Notes: a model not told the origin generated them from the letters alone. A stretch of DNA of 64,000 nt from JACVRW01 sp963771715 (GCA_963771715.1 CAVYUQ010000012.1:1-64000); one strand, 5' to 3'; positions 39,391-48,083 are shown, counted from the first letter of the stretch. Numbers and translations are program-made.

Positions 39391-39800
39391 CTGCGCGCCT
39401 TCGCCGTCTCGCGGCGGCTGTGGCGCTCGAGCGCCTCGACGAGCTCTTCCTTGGTCATCTCCGAGCGGCCCTCGATGCCGGCCCGCTTCGCGTCCTCGTA
39501 GAGCTCACGCTTCGTCTTGTTCGCGTTCACGCCCCCGTGGGTCTCGCCGCGGCCCTCGCGGGCGAAGCGGCCGCCGCGTGCGGCCCGCTCGTCCGAAGGC
39601 CCGGGCTCGTCCTTCAGCTCCCAGTGGTCGCCCTTCTTCTCGGCGATGTGCTTGACGGCCGCCCACGCGGTGCGGTGCGCGCGCTCCTCGTCGCCGTACT
39701 GCTCATGGGCGCTGTCGAGCGCCTCCTCGTAGGCACGCCTCACCTTGGCCGGCGAGCGCTCGAGGGTGCTGGGTAGGTCCTCGTCTCTTGCAGGTGCCAT
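39387..39800 (-). CDS. ChaB-family protein with C-terminal Rho-N/SAP-like helix pair
   Basis: The 137-residue protein starts with the ChaB signature (LPSTLERSPAKVRRAYEEAL, HEQYGDEERAHRTAWAAVKH), an acidic linker and then a C-terminal segment NKTKRELYEDAKRAGIEGRS-EMTKEELVEAL that matches the Rho N-terminal/SAP-like helix-extended-loop-helix found in small nucleic-acid-binding proteins. ChaB was named as a cation transport regulator, but that role is poorly supported. The fusion with a Rho-N-like tail is common in actinobacteria and hints at a nucleic-acid-related or stress role. Confidence 0.8.
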   Translation of the reverse strand: MAPARDEDLPSTLERSPAKVRRAYEEALDSAHEQYGDEERAHRTAWAAVKHIAEKKGDHWELKDEPGPSDERAARGGRFAREGRGETHGGVNANKTKRELYEDAKRAGIEGRSEMTKEELVEALERHSRRETAKARS

Positions 39801-39830
39801 GTGGCTCGTCTACCCGGGTAAGGAGGACGA

Positions 39831-39968
39831 ATGCACGCCGAAACCCCCACCCCTACTCCCCCGGATCCCACGCCGCCCACGCCGACGCCCGACCCGCGGC
39901 GCGCCGCCGCAGGAGCCCGTGCCGCAGATCTAGCGGCTAGGCGAGCGCCTCGTCGAGCGCCTCGTTGA
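39831..39968 (+). CDS. Short Thr/Pro-rich peptide
   Basis: AAGGAGGA five bases before ATG 39831 is one of the best ribosome sites in the window. The frame begins MHAETPTPTPPDPTPPTPTP and, read straight through, gives 45 residues with an Arg/Ala-rich tail that overlaps the convergent RNase H gene. One base out of frame, the tail would read APPQEPVPQI and stop at 39933, which matches the earlier composition better, so an indel is likely. No function can be given. Confidence 0.45.
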   Translation: MHAETPTPTPPDPTPPTPTPDPRRAAAGARAADLAARRAPRRAPR

Positions 39969-40341
39969 CGAGCTCGTCCGCGCGCGCGTTCTGGTCTCGG
40001 CGCACCGGGCGCACCGCCCACTTGTGGAAGCCCCGTAGCTCGTTCATCGCCTCCGCGAACAGGGGCTTCAGTCCGGCGTGCTTGACCTTGTACTCGCCGC
40101 CGATCTGGCGCGCGATCAGCTCCGAGTCGTTCACCACCTCGACCTCCTCGGCGCCAAGCTCCCGGGCGAGCTCCAGCCCGAGCAGGAGCGCGCGGTACTC
40201 GGCCACGTTGTTGGTGGCCTCGCCGATGTAGGCCTTCCGCTCCGCGAGCGTCTCCCCCTCGGCGCTCGAAGCCACGGCGGCCACCGCGGCCGGACCCGGG
40301 TTCCCGCGCGAGCCGCCGTCCACATGGACGACGACCCTCAC
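39937..40341 (-). CDS. RNase HI-like ribonuclease
   Basis: The 134-residue protein has VVVHVDGGSRGNPGPAAVAA (first catalytic Asp), ATNNVAEYRALLLGL (Glu), VVNDSELIARQIGGEYKVK (Asp) and RRDQNARADELVNEAL (last Asp), which is the complete DEDD active site of the short RNase HI type often annotated reverse transcriptase-like. It degrades RNA in RNA-DNA hybrids. The start ATG 40341 overlaps the upstream gene's stop (ATGA), so it belongs to a short operon with the EF-G paralogue and two unknown proteins. Confidence 0.9.
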   Translation of the reverse strand: MRVVVHVDGGSRGNPGPAAVAAVASSAEGETLAERKAYIGEATNNVAEYRALLLGLELARELGAEEVEVVNDSELIARQIGGEYKVKHAGLKPLFAEAMNELRGFHKWAVRPVRRDQNARADELVNEALDEALA

Positions 40342-40544
40342 GCGTTGGCCGGCGGCTCGATGGTCGGGAAGCTGCCCTTGGGGCGCTGGCGGCGCTGCTC
40401 CTCGTAGGCGGGGTGGTCGCCGGGGCTACCGCCCTGGGCGCGCCTGTCGATGATCACCTCGACGTGCGGGTCGTCGCGGTAGTAGTCGGCCAGCTTGTCG
40501 TACAGCTCGTCCGCAAGCGCCTGCGGCACCACGCAATAGATCAC
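40338..40544 (-). CDS. Conserved small hypothetical protein
   Basis: GTG 40544 overlaps the stop of the upstream gene as GTGA, giving 68 residues: VIYCVVPQALADELYDKLAD, then DDPHVEVIIDRRAQ and a Gly/Pro/Gln-rich basic tail. The pattern (strand, helix, YY-x-DDP-x-VEVIIDRR) looks like a small ferredoxin-like alpha/beta domain, seen in many actinobacteria without a name. The four-base overlaps on both sides suggest co-translation with the Zn-ribbon protein and RNase HI. Confidence 0.7.
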   Translation of the reverse strand: MIYCVVPQALADELYDKLADYYRDDPHVEVIIDRRAQGGSPGDHPAYEEQRRQRPKGSFPTIEPPANA

Positions 40545-41302
40545 TCTTCGGCCCCTCCGTCGCTTGCTCCGTGCCCGGCCACCACGCGCCCGTCCGTGTC
40601 GAGCTCCGCGTTCCACGCGCGCAGCGACTCTTCGATCTGGTCGAGCTCCTCGCCCTTGTCGAGCATCATCACCGGGTCCGCCTCGTCGCCAAGATCCACG
40701 CGATAGCGATACCACGAAAGCTCCCACGCCACGAGGACGGACACCGCGCTTGCCTGCGCCGGATCGGGCATCGCGCTCACCCACGGCTTGCCGAGCGTGC
40801 GCGCCAGGCCGGCGACGGTGCGCTGGTGGCCGGAGCCGTTGAAGAGCTCGAGTGCCCGCTCGACCTTCACCTCGGCGGTCGTCGGCACCGCGCGCACGTG
40901 GCGCGGGCTCTGCGGACGTGAGCGCGGGCGCGGCGGCGGCGCGGCCTCCTCGGCCGGGTGCTCCTCCGGCTCGACCCCGTTGCCGGCCCCGAACATGGCC
41001 TCCTGCTCCGCGAGCCGCGCGTCGTTCTCCCGGGACGGCCGCGCCGGGCGGCGCCCGCGCAGCCTGCCCAGCACGCCGCGGCGCGGCTCGTTGCGGGGGA
41101 CGCGCGCGGGCAGGTCGCCCGCGCCCGACTCGCGGATCCAGCCGTGATGCTGCGCGCGGGTCGCGCACAGGTCGCAGACCTGGCGCCGGTGGCCGCCCGG
41201 CGCGAGGTACCACTCGGCGTGCTCACCCTTGAGGATGGTGCGCCCGCAGACATCGCAGCTGACGGCGTCGTGAACGGGCCGAAGCTCCTTCTTCACCGCC
41301 AC
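40541..41302 (-). CDS. Zinc-ribbon protein of unknown function
   Basis: From GTG 41302 the protein (253 residues) begins VAVKKELRPVHDAVSCDVCG, with two CxxC pairs (CDVC and CDLC) framing GRTILKGEHAEWYLAPGGHR, a plausible zinc ribbon. A disordered Pro/Arg/Glu-rich linker follows and then a C-terminal helical domain (EVKVERALELFNGSGHQRTV, WELSWYRYRVDLGDEAD) that occurs in uncharacterised actinobacterial proteins. It starts nine bases after the EF-G-like gene. Upstream in-frame starts run into that gene and are disregarded. Confidence 0.75.
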   Translation of the reverse strand: MAVKKELRPVHDAVSCDVCGRTILKGEHAEWYLAPGGHRRQVCDLCATRAQHHGWIRESGAGDLPARVPRNEPRRGVLGRLRGRRPARPSRENDARLAEQEAMFGAGNGVEPEEHPAEEAAPPPRPRSRPQSPRHVRAVPTTAEVKVERALELFNGSGHQRTVAGLARTLGKPWVSAMPDPAQASAVSVLVAWELSWYRYRVDLGDEADPVMMLDKGEELDQIEESLRAWNAELDTDGRVVAGHGASDGGAEE

Positions 41303-41310
41303 CAGGATAG

Positions 41311-43386
41311 TCAGGCCTTGACGGCCTCCTTCTCGCGCTCCGCCTGCTGCATCACCTGTTGCGCCACGTGCCCCGGGCATTCCTCGTAGCGGGCGAGGTC
41401 CATCGAGTACTCGCCCTGCCCTCCGGTGATCGCGCGCAGGTCCTTCGCGTACTCGAGCATCTCCGCCATCGGCACCTCGGCCATGATCTCCGTGACGTTG
41501 CCCTTCGGCTCCATGCCGAGCGGGCGCCCGCGGCGGGAGTTGAGGTCGCCGATCACGTCGCCCACGTACTCCTCAGGCACCACGACCGTCACGGTCATGA
41601 TCGGCTCCATCAGCGTCGGCTGGGCGTTCTCCATGGCGTCCTTGAACGCCATCGAGCCGGCGATCTTGAACGCCATCTCGGAGGAGTCGACCGAGTGGTG
41701 CTGGCCGTCGTAGAGCGTGACCTTGACGTCCTGCACCGGATAGCCGGCCACCGTGCCCGAGCGCATCGCCTCGACCACGCCCTTCTGGACCGCCGGGATG
41801 AAGCCGCCCGGGATCACGCCGCCCTTGATCGCGTTCACGAACTCGAGCCCCTCGCCGTCGGCGCCGGGCGCGATCTCGATGTGGCAGTCGGCGAACTGGC
41901 CGCGGCCGCCGGTCTGCTTCTTGTAGCGGGCATGCGCCTTCGCGGAGCCCTTGATGGCCTCGCGGTAGGGCACGTGCGGCGCGTGCAGCTCCACCTCGGC
42001 GCCGAAGCGCTCCTTCATGCGGTCGACGATCACCTCCACGTGGACCTGCGTGATCCCGGCGAGGATCTGCTCCCCGGTCTCGGTGTCGCGGTGGAAGTCG
42101 ATGGTCGGGTCCTCCTCCTGGAGGCGGCGCAGCGCCTGGCCCATCTTCTCCTCGTCGCCCTTCGCCTTCGCCTCGATCGCGAACGCCATCACCGGGCGCG
42201 GCATCGGCGGCAGCTTCAGCGGGATCTCCATCTCCTTCGAGGCGAGCACGTCGCCGGCGTGCGTCTCCTTCAGCTTGGCCACCGCGCCGATGTCGCCGGG
42301 GCCGAACTCGTCGGCGTGCTCCGTCTCCTTGCCCTGCGGCACGAGCAGCTGGCCGATGCGCTCCTTCACGTGAGCGCGGCAGTTGTGCACCTGCGAGTCG
42401 TGCTTGAGGACGCCCTGGTAGACGCGGAACAGGTTCACGCGCCCGGCGTAGGGGTCGGCGAGCGTCTTGAATACGAACGCGACCATGTCCTTCGACTCGT
42501 CCGGCTCGAGAGTGGTGCCGTCCACCTCGAGCGCGCCGTGCTTCGCGGGCGAGGGAAGGTCGTCCACGAACGCGTCGAGCAGGCGGTTGATGCCGAGGTT
42601 GCGGGTCGCGGCGCCGCACGTGACGGGGAACAGGTGCCCCTCGGTCACGCCGGTCTTCAGCGCGTCGACGGTCTCCTCGTGTGAGATCTCCTCGCCCTCG
42701 AGGTAGCGCTCCATCAGCGCGTCGGAGACCTCGGCCACCTCGTCCATCAGCTTCTCGCGGTACTCCTGGGCCTGCGCGCTCAGCTCCTCGGGGATCTCGA
42801 TCTCCTGGCAGTTGTCGCGGCTCTCGCCGTCGTAGCGGTAGGCCTTCATGTCGACCAGGTCGATCACGCCCTGGAGCTCGTGCTCCTTGCCGATCGGGAT
42901 CTCGGTGGCCACAACGTGCTGGCCGAAGGCCTGCTTGAGCGAGTCGAGCGTCCGGAAGAAGTCGGCGCGCTCGCGGTCGAGCATGTTCACGAACACGGTG
43001 CGCGCGAGCCCGAGCTCGGAGGCGCGCTCCCAGAGGCGGCTGGTGGTGACCTCCACGCCCATCACGCCGTTCACCACGAAGACGGCGCCCTCGACCACGC
43101 GCAGGGTCGCGAGCGCGTCGGCGATGAAGCTCGGCTCGCCCGGCGTGTCGACGAGGTTGATCTTGCGGTCGTTCCAGCGGAACGACGAGAGGCTCGCGGA
43201 GATCGACATCTCGCGCGCCTTCTCGTCGGAGGCCGAGTCCGAGACCGTGGTTCCGTCTGCCACCGAGCCAAGCCGGTTGATGGCGCCCGCTTCGAACAGG
43301 AGTGCCTCGTTCACGGACGTCTTGCCGCTGCCCCGGTGGCCTACCAACGCCACGTTGCGGATCCTCTTCGGCGATTCGTGCGCCAT
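41311..43386 (-). CDS. Elongation factor G-like GTPase (EF-G2 type)
   Basis: The 691-residue protein has the EF-G domain order, but its GTPase motifs differ from true EF-G: G1 is GHRGSGKTS instead of AHIDAGKTT, G3 is DTPGEPSF instead of DTPGHVDF, and G4 is NMLDRERAD rather than NKMDR. These are the usual differences of the paralogue called FusA2/EF-G-like in actinobacteria, whose role in translation is unclear (possibly stress or GTP-dependent ribosome remodelling without canonical translocation). Domain IV includes HAPHVPYREAIKG and YKKQTGGRGQFADCHIEIAP. AGGAG precedes the start ATG 43386. It heads the operon that continues with the Zn-ribbon protein, the small unknown protein and RNase HI. 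Confidence 0.88.
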   Translation of the reverse strand: MAHESPKRIRNVALVGHRGSGKTSVNEALLFEAGAINRLGSVADGTTVSDSASDEKAREMSISASLSSFRWNDRKINLVDTPGEPSFIADALATLRVVEGAVFVVNGVMGVEVTTSRLWERASELGLARTVFVNMLDRERADFFRTLDSLKQAFGQHVVATEIPIGKEHELQGVIDLVDMKAYRYDGESRDNCQEIEIPEELSAQAQEYREKLMDEVAEVSDALMERYLEGEEISHEETVDALKTGVTEGHLFPVTCGAATRNLGINRLLDAFVDDLPSPAKHGALEVDGTTLEPDESKDMVAFVFKTLADPYAGRVNLFRVYQGVLKHDSQVHNCRAHVKERIGQLLVPQGKETEHADEFGPGDIGAVAKLKETHAGDVLASKEMEIPLKLPPMPRPVMAFAIEAKAKGDEEKMGQALRRLQEEDPTIDFHRDTETGEQILAGITQVHVEVIVDRMKERFGAEVELHAPHVPYREAIKGSAKAHARYKKQTGGRGQFADCHIEIAPGADGEGLEFVNAIKGGVIPGGFIPAVQKGVVEAMRSGTVAGYPVQDVKVTLYDGQHHSVDSSEMAFKIAGSMAFKDAMENAQPTLMEPIMTVTVVVPEEYVGDVIGDLNSRRGRPLGMEPKGNVTEIMAEVPMAEMLEYAKDLRAITGGQGEYSMDLARYEECPGHVAQQVMQQAEREKEAVKA

Positions 43387-43423
43387 TCGACTCCTTCCCT
43401 CGCGGTGCGGTGCGGAGGTCAGG

Positions 43424-43768
43424 TTACTGCGAGAGCGCCGAATCGAGCGAGTCGTGTACCGGCGCGGCGCTGCCGACCTCGGTCAGCTCGATCACCCGCC
43501 TGAGCGGCGAGTCCGGCGGCATCACGACCCGCAGCTCCTGGCGGCGGCGCGCGAGCCGCCTGGAGAGGTCGAACAGCACCTCGATCGCCGCCGAGTCGAG
43601 GTAGCGGCAGGCGCTGATGTCGATGACTAGCGCGAGCGCGTCGTTCGGCATCGCGTCGAGCAGCTGCTCGCGCAGGTAGGCGGCGTTCGTCATGTCTACC
43701 TCGCCGCTCAAGCGAGCCACGACGCTCCCGCCGCGCCGCTCGACGGCGATCTCCGCGGGCGAGCTCAC
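43424..43768 (-). CDS. STAS-domain anti-sigma factor antagonist
   Basis: The 114-residue protein is one STAS domain: GGSVVARLSGEVDMTNAAYL, then LVIDISACRYLDSAAIEVLF, in which the Ser of D-S-A-A is the site normally phosphorylated by the anti-sigma kinase, and a C-terminal LRRVIELTEVGSA. It would work in a partner switch with an HPK-type (RsbW-like) kinase. Its start overlaps the SpoIIE-like gene by four bases, and that protein carries both the phosphatase and a C-terminal HATPase-like domain, so it is the obvious partner. Confidence 0.9.
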   Translation of the reverse strand: MSSPAEIAVERRGGSVVARLSGEVDMTNAAYLREQLLDAMPNDALALVIDISACRYLDSAAIEVLFDLSRRLARRRQELRVVMPPDSPLRRVIELTEVGSAAPVHDSLDSALSQ

Positions 43769-46107
43769 GCTGCCCTCGCGGCGGCGAGCCGCCGGCGCAT
43801 GGTCACCTCGGTGCCCTCCGCGCCCGGTGTGACCTTCACGTCGTCCATGAGCTTCTCGATGATGTTGAGGCCGCGGCCGCGGTGCTCGCCGCGGCGCTCG
43901 CGCCAGGCCCCGTGGTCGCGAACGGTGGCCACGAGCTCGCCGTGCGTGAACGCCACCTCCACGTCGTAGGTCGCGTCGCCCGGCCCGTACGCGTGCTCGA
44001 TCGCGTTGCCGGCCGCCTCGGAGATCGTGAGCGTGACCTCGTACTGCTCCAGGTCCGAGGCGCCCGTGGCGTGCAGGAACCGGGCCAGGCGCCGCCGCAG
44101 GCTCGCGAGCGAGGCGGGCTCGGCGGGCAGCGTGAGGCTGATCCGGTCGGAGGCCGCCGGCAGCGGGCGCACCGCCAGAAGCGCCACGTCGTCGCCGGGC
44201 TCGCCCTCGCCAAGCACCGCGTCGATCACGCGCTCGCAGAGGCGGTCGAGGTTCTCGTCGGCGGCGCCCGCCACCGATGCGAGCTTGTCCAGGCGCTGGT
44301 CGAGCGGCTCGTCGCGGCGCTCCACGAGGCCGTCCGTGTAGAGCAGCAGCGTGGAGCCGGGCGGGAGCACGGCGCTCGTCTCACGGAACACCGCCGGGTC
44401 CGAGGCGCCGATCGGCACCGAGCGCCCACCCTCGAGGAAGCGCGGGCCGTCCGGGCCGAGCACCAGCGGCGGCGGGTGGCCCGCGGCGCTGAACGACAGC
44501 TCGCCGGTCTCCCGGTCCAGCACGAGGTAGAGGACCGTGGCCATCACGTCCTCGACGCCGCTCATCACCAGGCGATTGATCCGCGAGACCACCTCGGAGG
44601 GCGACGACTCGACCAGGCCGTACGCGCGGAAGGCGTTTCGGAGCTGGCCCATCGTGGCGGCGGCGCGCAGGCCGTGGCCGACCACGTCGCCCACCACGAG
44701 CGCCACCCGGCCGTCGGGGCGCTCCAGCACGTCGTACCAGTCGCCGCCGACGGCGGCGCCGCGGGCGCCCGGCAGGTAGCGGGCCGCCAGCTCGACGCCC
44801 TCGATCTGGGGCAGGCGCTCCGGCAGCAGGCTGCGCTGGAGCGTCTCGGCGATCTTGTGCTCGCGCTGGTAGACCTCGAGCAGCCGCGCCTCCATCGTCT
44901 TTCGCTCGTGGATGTCGATCGCCGTGCCCACGTAGCCGGTGTAGCGGCCGCCCTCGTAGCGCGGCACGCCGCGGTCGACGACCCAGCGGTACTCGCCCGA
45001 GTGGTGCAGGAGGCGGTACTCGCGCTCCCAGGAGCGGCGCTCCTCCCGGGCGCGGTCCCAGGTGCTCAGCGTGTCGTCGGCGTCCTCCGGGTGCACGCCG
45101 AGCTGCCAGCTCGCGCCGAGCTCCTCCTCGAGGGTCGTGCCGGTGAAGCGCAGCCAGCCCTCGTTCACGAACGTCACGAGCCCGTCCTCGTCCGTCGTCC
45201 ACATCATCGCGGGCGCGGTGTCGGCGAGGTCGCGGAAGCTCGCCTCGGACTCGCGCAGGGCCTCCTCCATCGCGCGGCGCTCGTGGATGTCGGTGGCGGT
45301 GCCCACGTAGCCCACGAACTCGCCTCCGGCGAAGCGCGGCGCGCCCACCTCGAGCACCCAGCGGTAGCCGCCCGAGGCGGCGTGGCGCAGACGGTATTCG
45401 CACCGAAACTCCTCACGGCGCGCGGACGCCTCCTCCCAGATCCGCAACGCCTCCTCCCGATCGTCCGGGTGCGCGCTCGTCGCGAACGTCACGCCGACGT
45501 CGGACGTCCCCCCGGTGAAGCGCAGCCAGCCCTCGTTCACGAAGGTCACGTCGCCCTCGGAGTCGGTCATCCACATGAGCGCGGGCGTGGTGTCGGCGAG
45601 CTCGCGGAAGCGCGCCTCGCTGTCGCTCACCACGTCGTCGTGCTGCGCGCGCTCGGCGGCCGCGCCGAGAACGCCCGCCACGGCGCGGACGAACGCGGCG
45701 TCCTCGGCCGTGAACTCGCGCGGCGCGCGGCTGTGTGCCTCGATCCAGCCGCGCCGGTGCCCGCGCGTCTCGATCGGGACGCACTGCGAGCTCGACGCGC
45801 CGAGGTCGTCGCCGAGGGCCGAGGGGCCCGGCGGGTCACCCCCGCCCACCGGCAACACGCCTCCGAGCACGCCGTCGGGCAGCCCCACGCCCGCGCGCGC
45901 CAGCAGGCCGCGACCGTCGCCCGTCAGCTCGAGCACGACCACCTGCTCCACCCCCAGCTCGCCGGCGATCGCGGCGGCCGCCGCGTCGCGCAGCGCGTCG
46001 AGGGCCATCCCCTCGAGCGCGTGCTGGGCCAGCTTCGCCACCGTCTCCTGGCGGCTCGCGCGGACAACCAGCTCCTCCCGGTGGCGGTTCGCGCGACGCC
46101 CCAGCAT
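43765..46107 (-). CDS. Multi-domain PP2C (SpoIIE/RsbU) phosphatase with GAF, two PAS and a C-terminal RsbW-like kinase domain
   Basis: Domains in order over 780 residues: GAF (about 20-150), two near-identical PAS domains with FRELADTTPALMWMTDSEGD and FRDLADTAPAMMWTTDEDGL, each followed by a PAC segment (FVGYVGTATDIHERR), SpoIIE-type PP2C (about 430-640: GGDWYDVLERPDG, LVVGDVVGHGLRAAATMG, ending GEPGDDVALLAVRPL), then a HATPase domain (EVTLTISEAAGNAIEHAYGP, RGLNIIEKLMDDV). It thus combines phosphatase and anti-sigma kinase in one chain, a known arrangement in actinobacteria. It senses signals through GAF and PAS and acts on the adjacent STAS protein. Which sigma factor is released is unknown; whiG lies immediately upstream but is not an RsbW target by family. 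Confidence 0.9.
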   Translation of the reverse strand: MLGRRANRHREELVVRASRQETVAKLAQHALEGMALDALRDAAAAAIAGELGVEQVVVLELTGDGRGLLARAGVGLPDGVLGGVLPVGGGDPPGPSALGDDLGASSSQCVPIETRGHRRGWIEAHSRAPREFTAEDAAFVRAVAGVLGAAAERAQHDDVVSDSEARFRELADTTPALMWMTDSEGDVTFVNEGWLRFTGGTSDVGVTFATSAHPDDREEALRIWEEASARREEFRCEYRLRHAASGGYRWVLEVGAPRFAGGEFVGYVGTATDIHERRAMEEALRESEASFRDLADTAPAMMWTTDEDGLVTFVNEGWLRFTGTTLEEELGASWQLGVHPEDADDTLSTWDRAREERRSWEREYRLLHHSGEYRWVVDRGVPRYEGGRYTGYVGTAIDIHERKTMEARLLEVYQREHKIAETLQRSLLPERLPQIEGVELAARYLPGARGAAVGGDWYDVLERPDGRVALVVGDVVGHGLRAAATMGQLRNAFRAYGLVESSPSEVVSRINRLVMSGVEDVMATVLYLVLDRETGELSFSAAGHPPPLVLGPDGPRFLEGGRSVPIGASDPAVFRETSAVLPPGSTLLLYTDGLVERRDEPLDQRLDKLASVAGAADENLDRLCERVIDAVLGEGEPGDDVALLAVRPLPAASDRISLTLPAEPASLASLRRRLARFLHATGASDLEQYEVTLTISEAAGNAIEHAYGPGDATYDVEVAFTHGELVATVRDHGAWRERRGEHRGRGLNIIEKLMDDVKVTPGAEGTEVTMRRRLAAARAA

Positions 46108-46123
46108 CTCTCTGTGCCCGCCG

Positions 46124-46915
46124 CTAGCCGGCTTCGCTGATGGGGTCGCCCTGGAGGCGCGACTTCAGCCGCAGCACGGCCTTCGTGTGGAGCTGCGAGA
46201 CGCGCGACTCCGTGACCCCCAGCACCTCGCCGATCTCCCGCAGGGTGAGGTTCTCGTAGTAGTAGAGGGCCACGACGAGCTTCTCTCGCTCCGGCAGCCG
46301 CGCGATCGCGTCCGCCAGGCGGTCCTTCATCTCGGTCGTGTCCATCTCCATGGCGGGGTCGAGCGCCTGCGGATCCTGGATCGTGTCCAGCAGGGAGACC
46401 TGGTCGCCGGAGGCGTCGGAGACCGTCCAGAGCTCGTCGAGCGCGACCACCGACGAGTTCGAGATGCGGACGAGCGACTCCTGGAACTCCTCGACCGACA
46501 CGTCGAGCTGGTCGGCCATCTCCTGGTCGGTGGGAGCGCGGTGGAGCTCGTGCTCGAGCTTGGCGTTCGCGCGCTCGATCTCGCGCGCCTTTGTGCGGAC
46601 CGAGCGCGGTACCCAGTCGAGCGAGCGCAGCTCGTCGATGATCGAGCCCTTGATGCGGGTGATCGCGAAGGTCTCGAACTTGATCTCGCGCTCGGGCTCG
46701 AAGCGCTCGATCGCGGAGATGAGGCCGAGCAGGCCGTACGAGATCAGGTCCGCCTCCTCCACATGGGACGGCAGACCGCTGGACATCCGGCCGGCTACGT
46801 ACTTGACGAGCGGCGCGTACGCGAGCACGAGTCGCTCACGGGCCTTCTCGTCGCGCTCATCCTTGTAGCGGCGCCAGAGGTCCTTGAGCTCGATCGCCTT
46901 GAGGTTTGTCTCCAT
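46124..46915 (-). CDS. whiG: Sigma-28-type RNA polymerase sigma factor, WhiG/FliA family
   Basis: The 263-residue protein has regions 2 (YAPLVKYVAGRMSSGLPSHV, EEADLISYGLLGLISAIERF, EIKFETFAITRIKGSIIDEL), the WVPRSVRTKAREIERA segment of region 3, and region 4 (LPEREKLVVALYYYENLTLR, EIGEVLGVTESRVSQLHTKA). This is the WhiG/FliA class. In the Streptomyces backbone whiG lies close to dprA, as it does here at a distance, and WhiG controls development. No flagellar genes are seen. It is followed by the SpoIIE/STAS pair 17 bases away, so the three may be one transcription unit. The start ATG 46915 lies 13 bases after xerC's stop. Confidence 0.92.
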   Translation of the reverse strand: METNLKAIELKDLWRRYKDERDEKARERLVLAYAPLVKYVAGRMSSGLPSHVEEADLISYGLLGLISAIERFEPEREIKFETFAITRIKGSIIDELRSLDWVPRSVRTKAREIERANAKLEHELHRAPTDQEMADQLDVSVEEFQESLVRISNSSVVALDELWTVSDASGDQVSLLDTIQDPQALDPAMEMDTTEMKDRLADAIARLPEREKLVVALYYYENLTLREIGEVLGVTESRVSQLHTKAVLRLKSRLQGDPISEAG

Positions 46916-46927
46916 GTGGGTCTTGGG

Positions 46928-47854
46928 TCACGCACGTGGGTGAGAGCGCGCGTACGCCTTCTTGAGGCGTTTCGACTCTACCCGAGTGTAAGTCTGGGTC
47001 GTAGAGATACTTGAGTGTCCCAGCAGCTCCTGGATTGCGCGCAGGTCCGCACCGCCCTCCAGCAGGTGTGTGGCGAAGGAGTGCCGCAGGGTGTGCGGCG
47101 AGATCCCGGCCCGGCGCGTCTGTATTCGCAGCCGCCGCCGGACGTCCGACGTCGACAGGCGCCGGCCCGACTTCGAGAGGAACAGAGCCTCGCTCTCACC
47201 GGTGTTGAGCACGGTCCGCCCGCGCGCCAGGTAGCGGTCCAGCGCCCTCCAGGCGTGCTCGCCCACCGGAACCACGCGCGTGCGGCCGCCCTTGCCCTCC
47301 ACGCGCACCTCCTCGGCGTCCGGATCGAGGCTCACCACGTCCAGGTTCACGAGCTCCTCCGCCCTGAGGCCCGCGGCGTAGGCAAGCTCGAGCAGGGCGC
47401 GGTCGCGCAGGTCGAGCGGAGTCGAGCCCGGGATGCGCTCGAGCAGCTCCGCCACCTCCGCCGGCTTCAGGACCTTGGGCAGGTAGGAGTCCTTCTTCGG
47501 GCTCGAGACGAGCTCGGCCGGGTTGGCCTCGAGCTCGCCGCGCTCGACCAGGTGGCGGTAGAAGGTCCGGATGGCCGCCAGCTTGCGCGCGACGGTCGAC
47601 TTCATCGCGCCGCGCTCGGAGACCACACCGGCGAAGTGCCGCAGCTCCCGGTGGGTCAGGGCGTGCGGTCCGAGCTCGCGCCCGGACGCCCACTCGGCGA
47701 GCTGGGCGAGGTCGACCCCGTAGGCGCGGCGCGTCTTCTCCCCCATGCCGCGCGCGAGCTGCCAGTCGTCGAAGCGGGCGAGCGCCGCCTCCCAGCTAGC
47801 CTCGGTCGGAGTGGGTGTCTTCTTCGTCAACACTGAGGACGGTCGGGTGGCCAC
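46928..47854 (-). CDS. xerC: Tyrosine recombinase XerC
   Basis: The 308-residue protein has an N-terminal SAM-like core-binding domain (FDDWQLARGMGEKTRRAYGV) and the catalytic domain with all six residues: Arg in AAGLRAEELVNL, Lys in GKGGRTRVV, His-x-x-Arg in SPHTLRHSFATHLL, His in LLGHSSIS, nucleophile Tyr in TTQTYTRV. Length and motifs fit chromosome-dimer recombinase XerC, and it lies in the usual neighbourhood of whiG and dprA. So it is housekeeping, not the integrase of the tRNA-flanked elements. The start at 47854 overlaps the divergent small ORF by four bases; GTG starts just downstream are possible. Confidence 0.9.
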   Translation of the reverse strand: MATRPSSVLTKKTPTPTEASWEAALARFDDWQLARGMGEKTRRAYGVDLAQLAEWASGRELGPHALTHRELRHFAGVVSERGAMKSTVARKLAAIRTFYRHLVERGELEANPAELVSSPKKDSYLPKVLKPAEVAELLERIPGSTPLDLRDRALLELAYAAGLRAEELVNLDVVSLDPDAEEVRVEGKGGRTRVVPVGEHAWRALDRYLARGRTVLNTGESEALFLSKSGRRLSTSDVRRRLRIQTRRAGISPHTLRHSFATHLLEGGADLRAIQELLGHSSISTTQTYTRVESKRLKKAYARSHPRA

Positions 47855-48083
47855 GCGGACTCAGCTCGCCGATGCGGAGCTGGTGGACGAGCACGACAAG
47901 CCGGTCAAGCCCTGGCACCAAATCCAGGGGCCGAGCGACGCCTCGACGATGTGGTACTCCGTCCTGCGAAAGCAAGAACGCGGGATCTTCATCGGCACGC
48001 TCTGCATTCGACATACGGGGCGCCAGAACCTGCTTGCGGAGCAGGGTTGGGAGGAAGTGCCGGTCGCCGAGATCGGGGTGTGA
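47851..48083 (+). CDS. Possible small protein, unknown
   Basis: A GTG at 47851 opens 77 codons (VATRTQLADAELVDEHDKPV, KPWHQIQGPSDASTMWYSVL, RKQERGIFIGTLCIRHTGRQ) on the opposite strand to its neighbours, filling the gap between xerC and the transpeptidase gene. Composition is balanced and the opposite strand has no better frame, but no family is recognised and no good ribosome site is seen. It might be real or might be part of the xerC promoter region. Confidence 0.4.

Noticed and set aside
46928..47854. Integrase of the tRNA-flanked elements
   Set aside because: Length, motifs and location beside whiG fit chromosomal XerC. It is more than 30 kb from the repeats and not linked to them.
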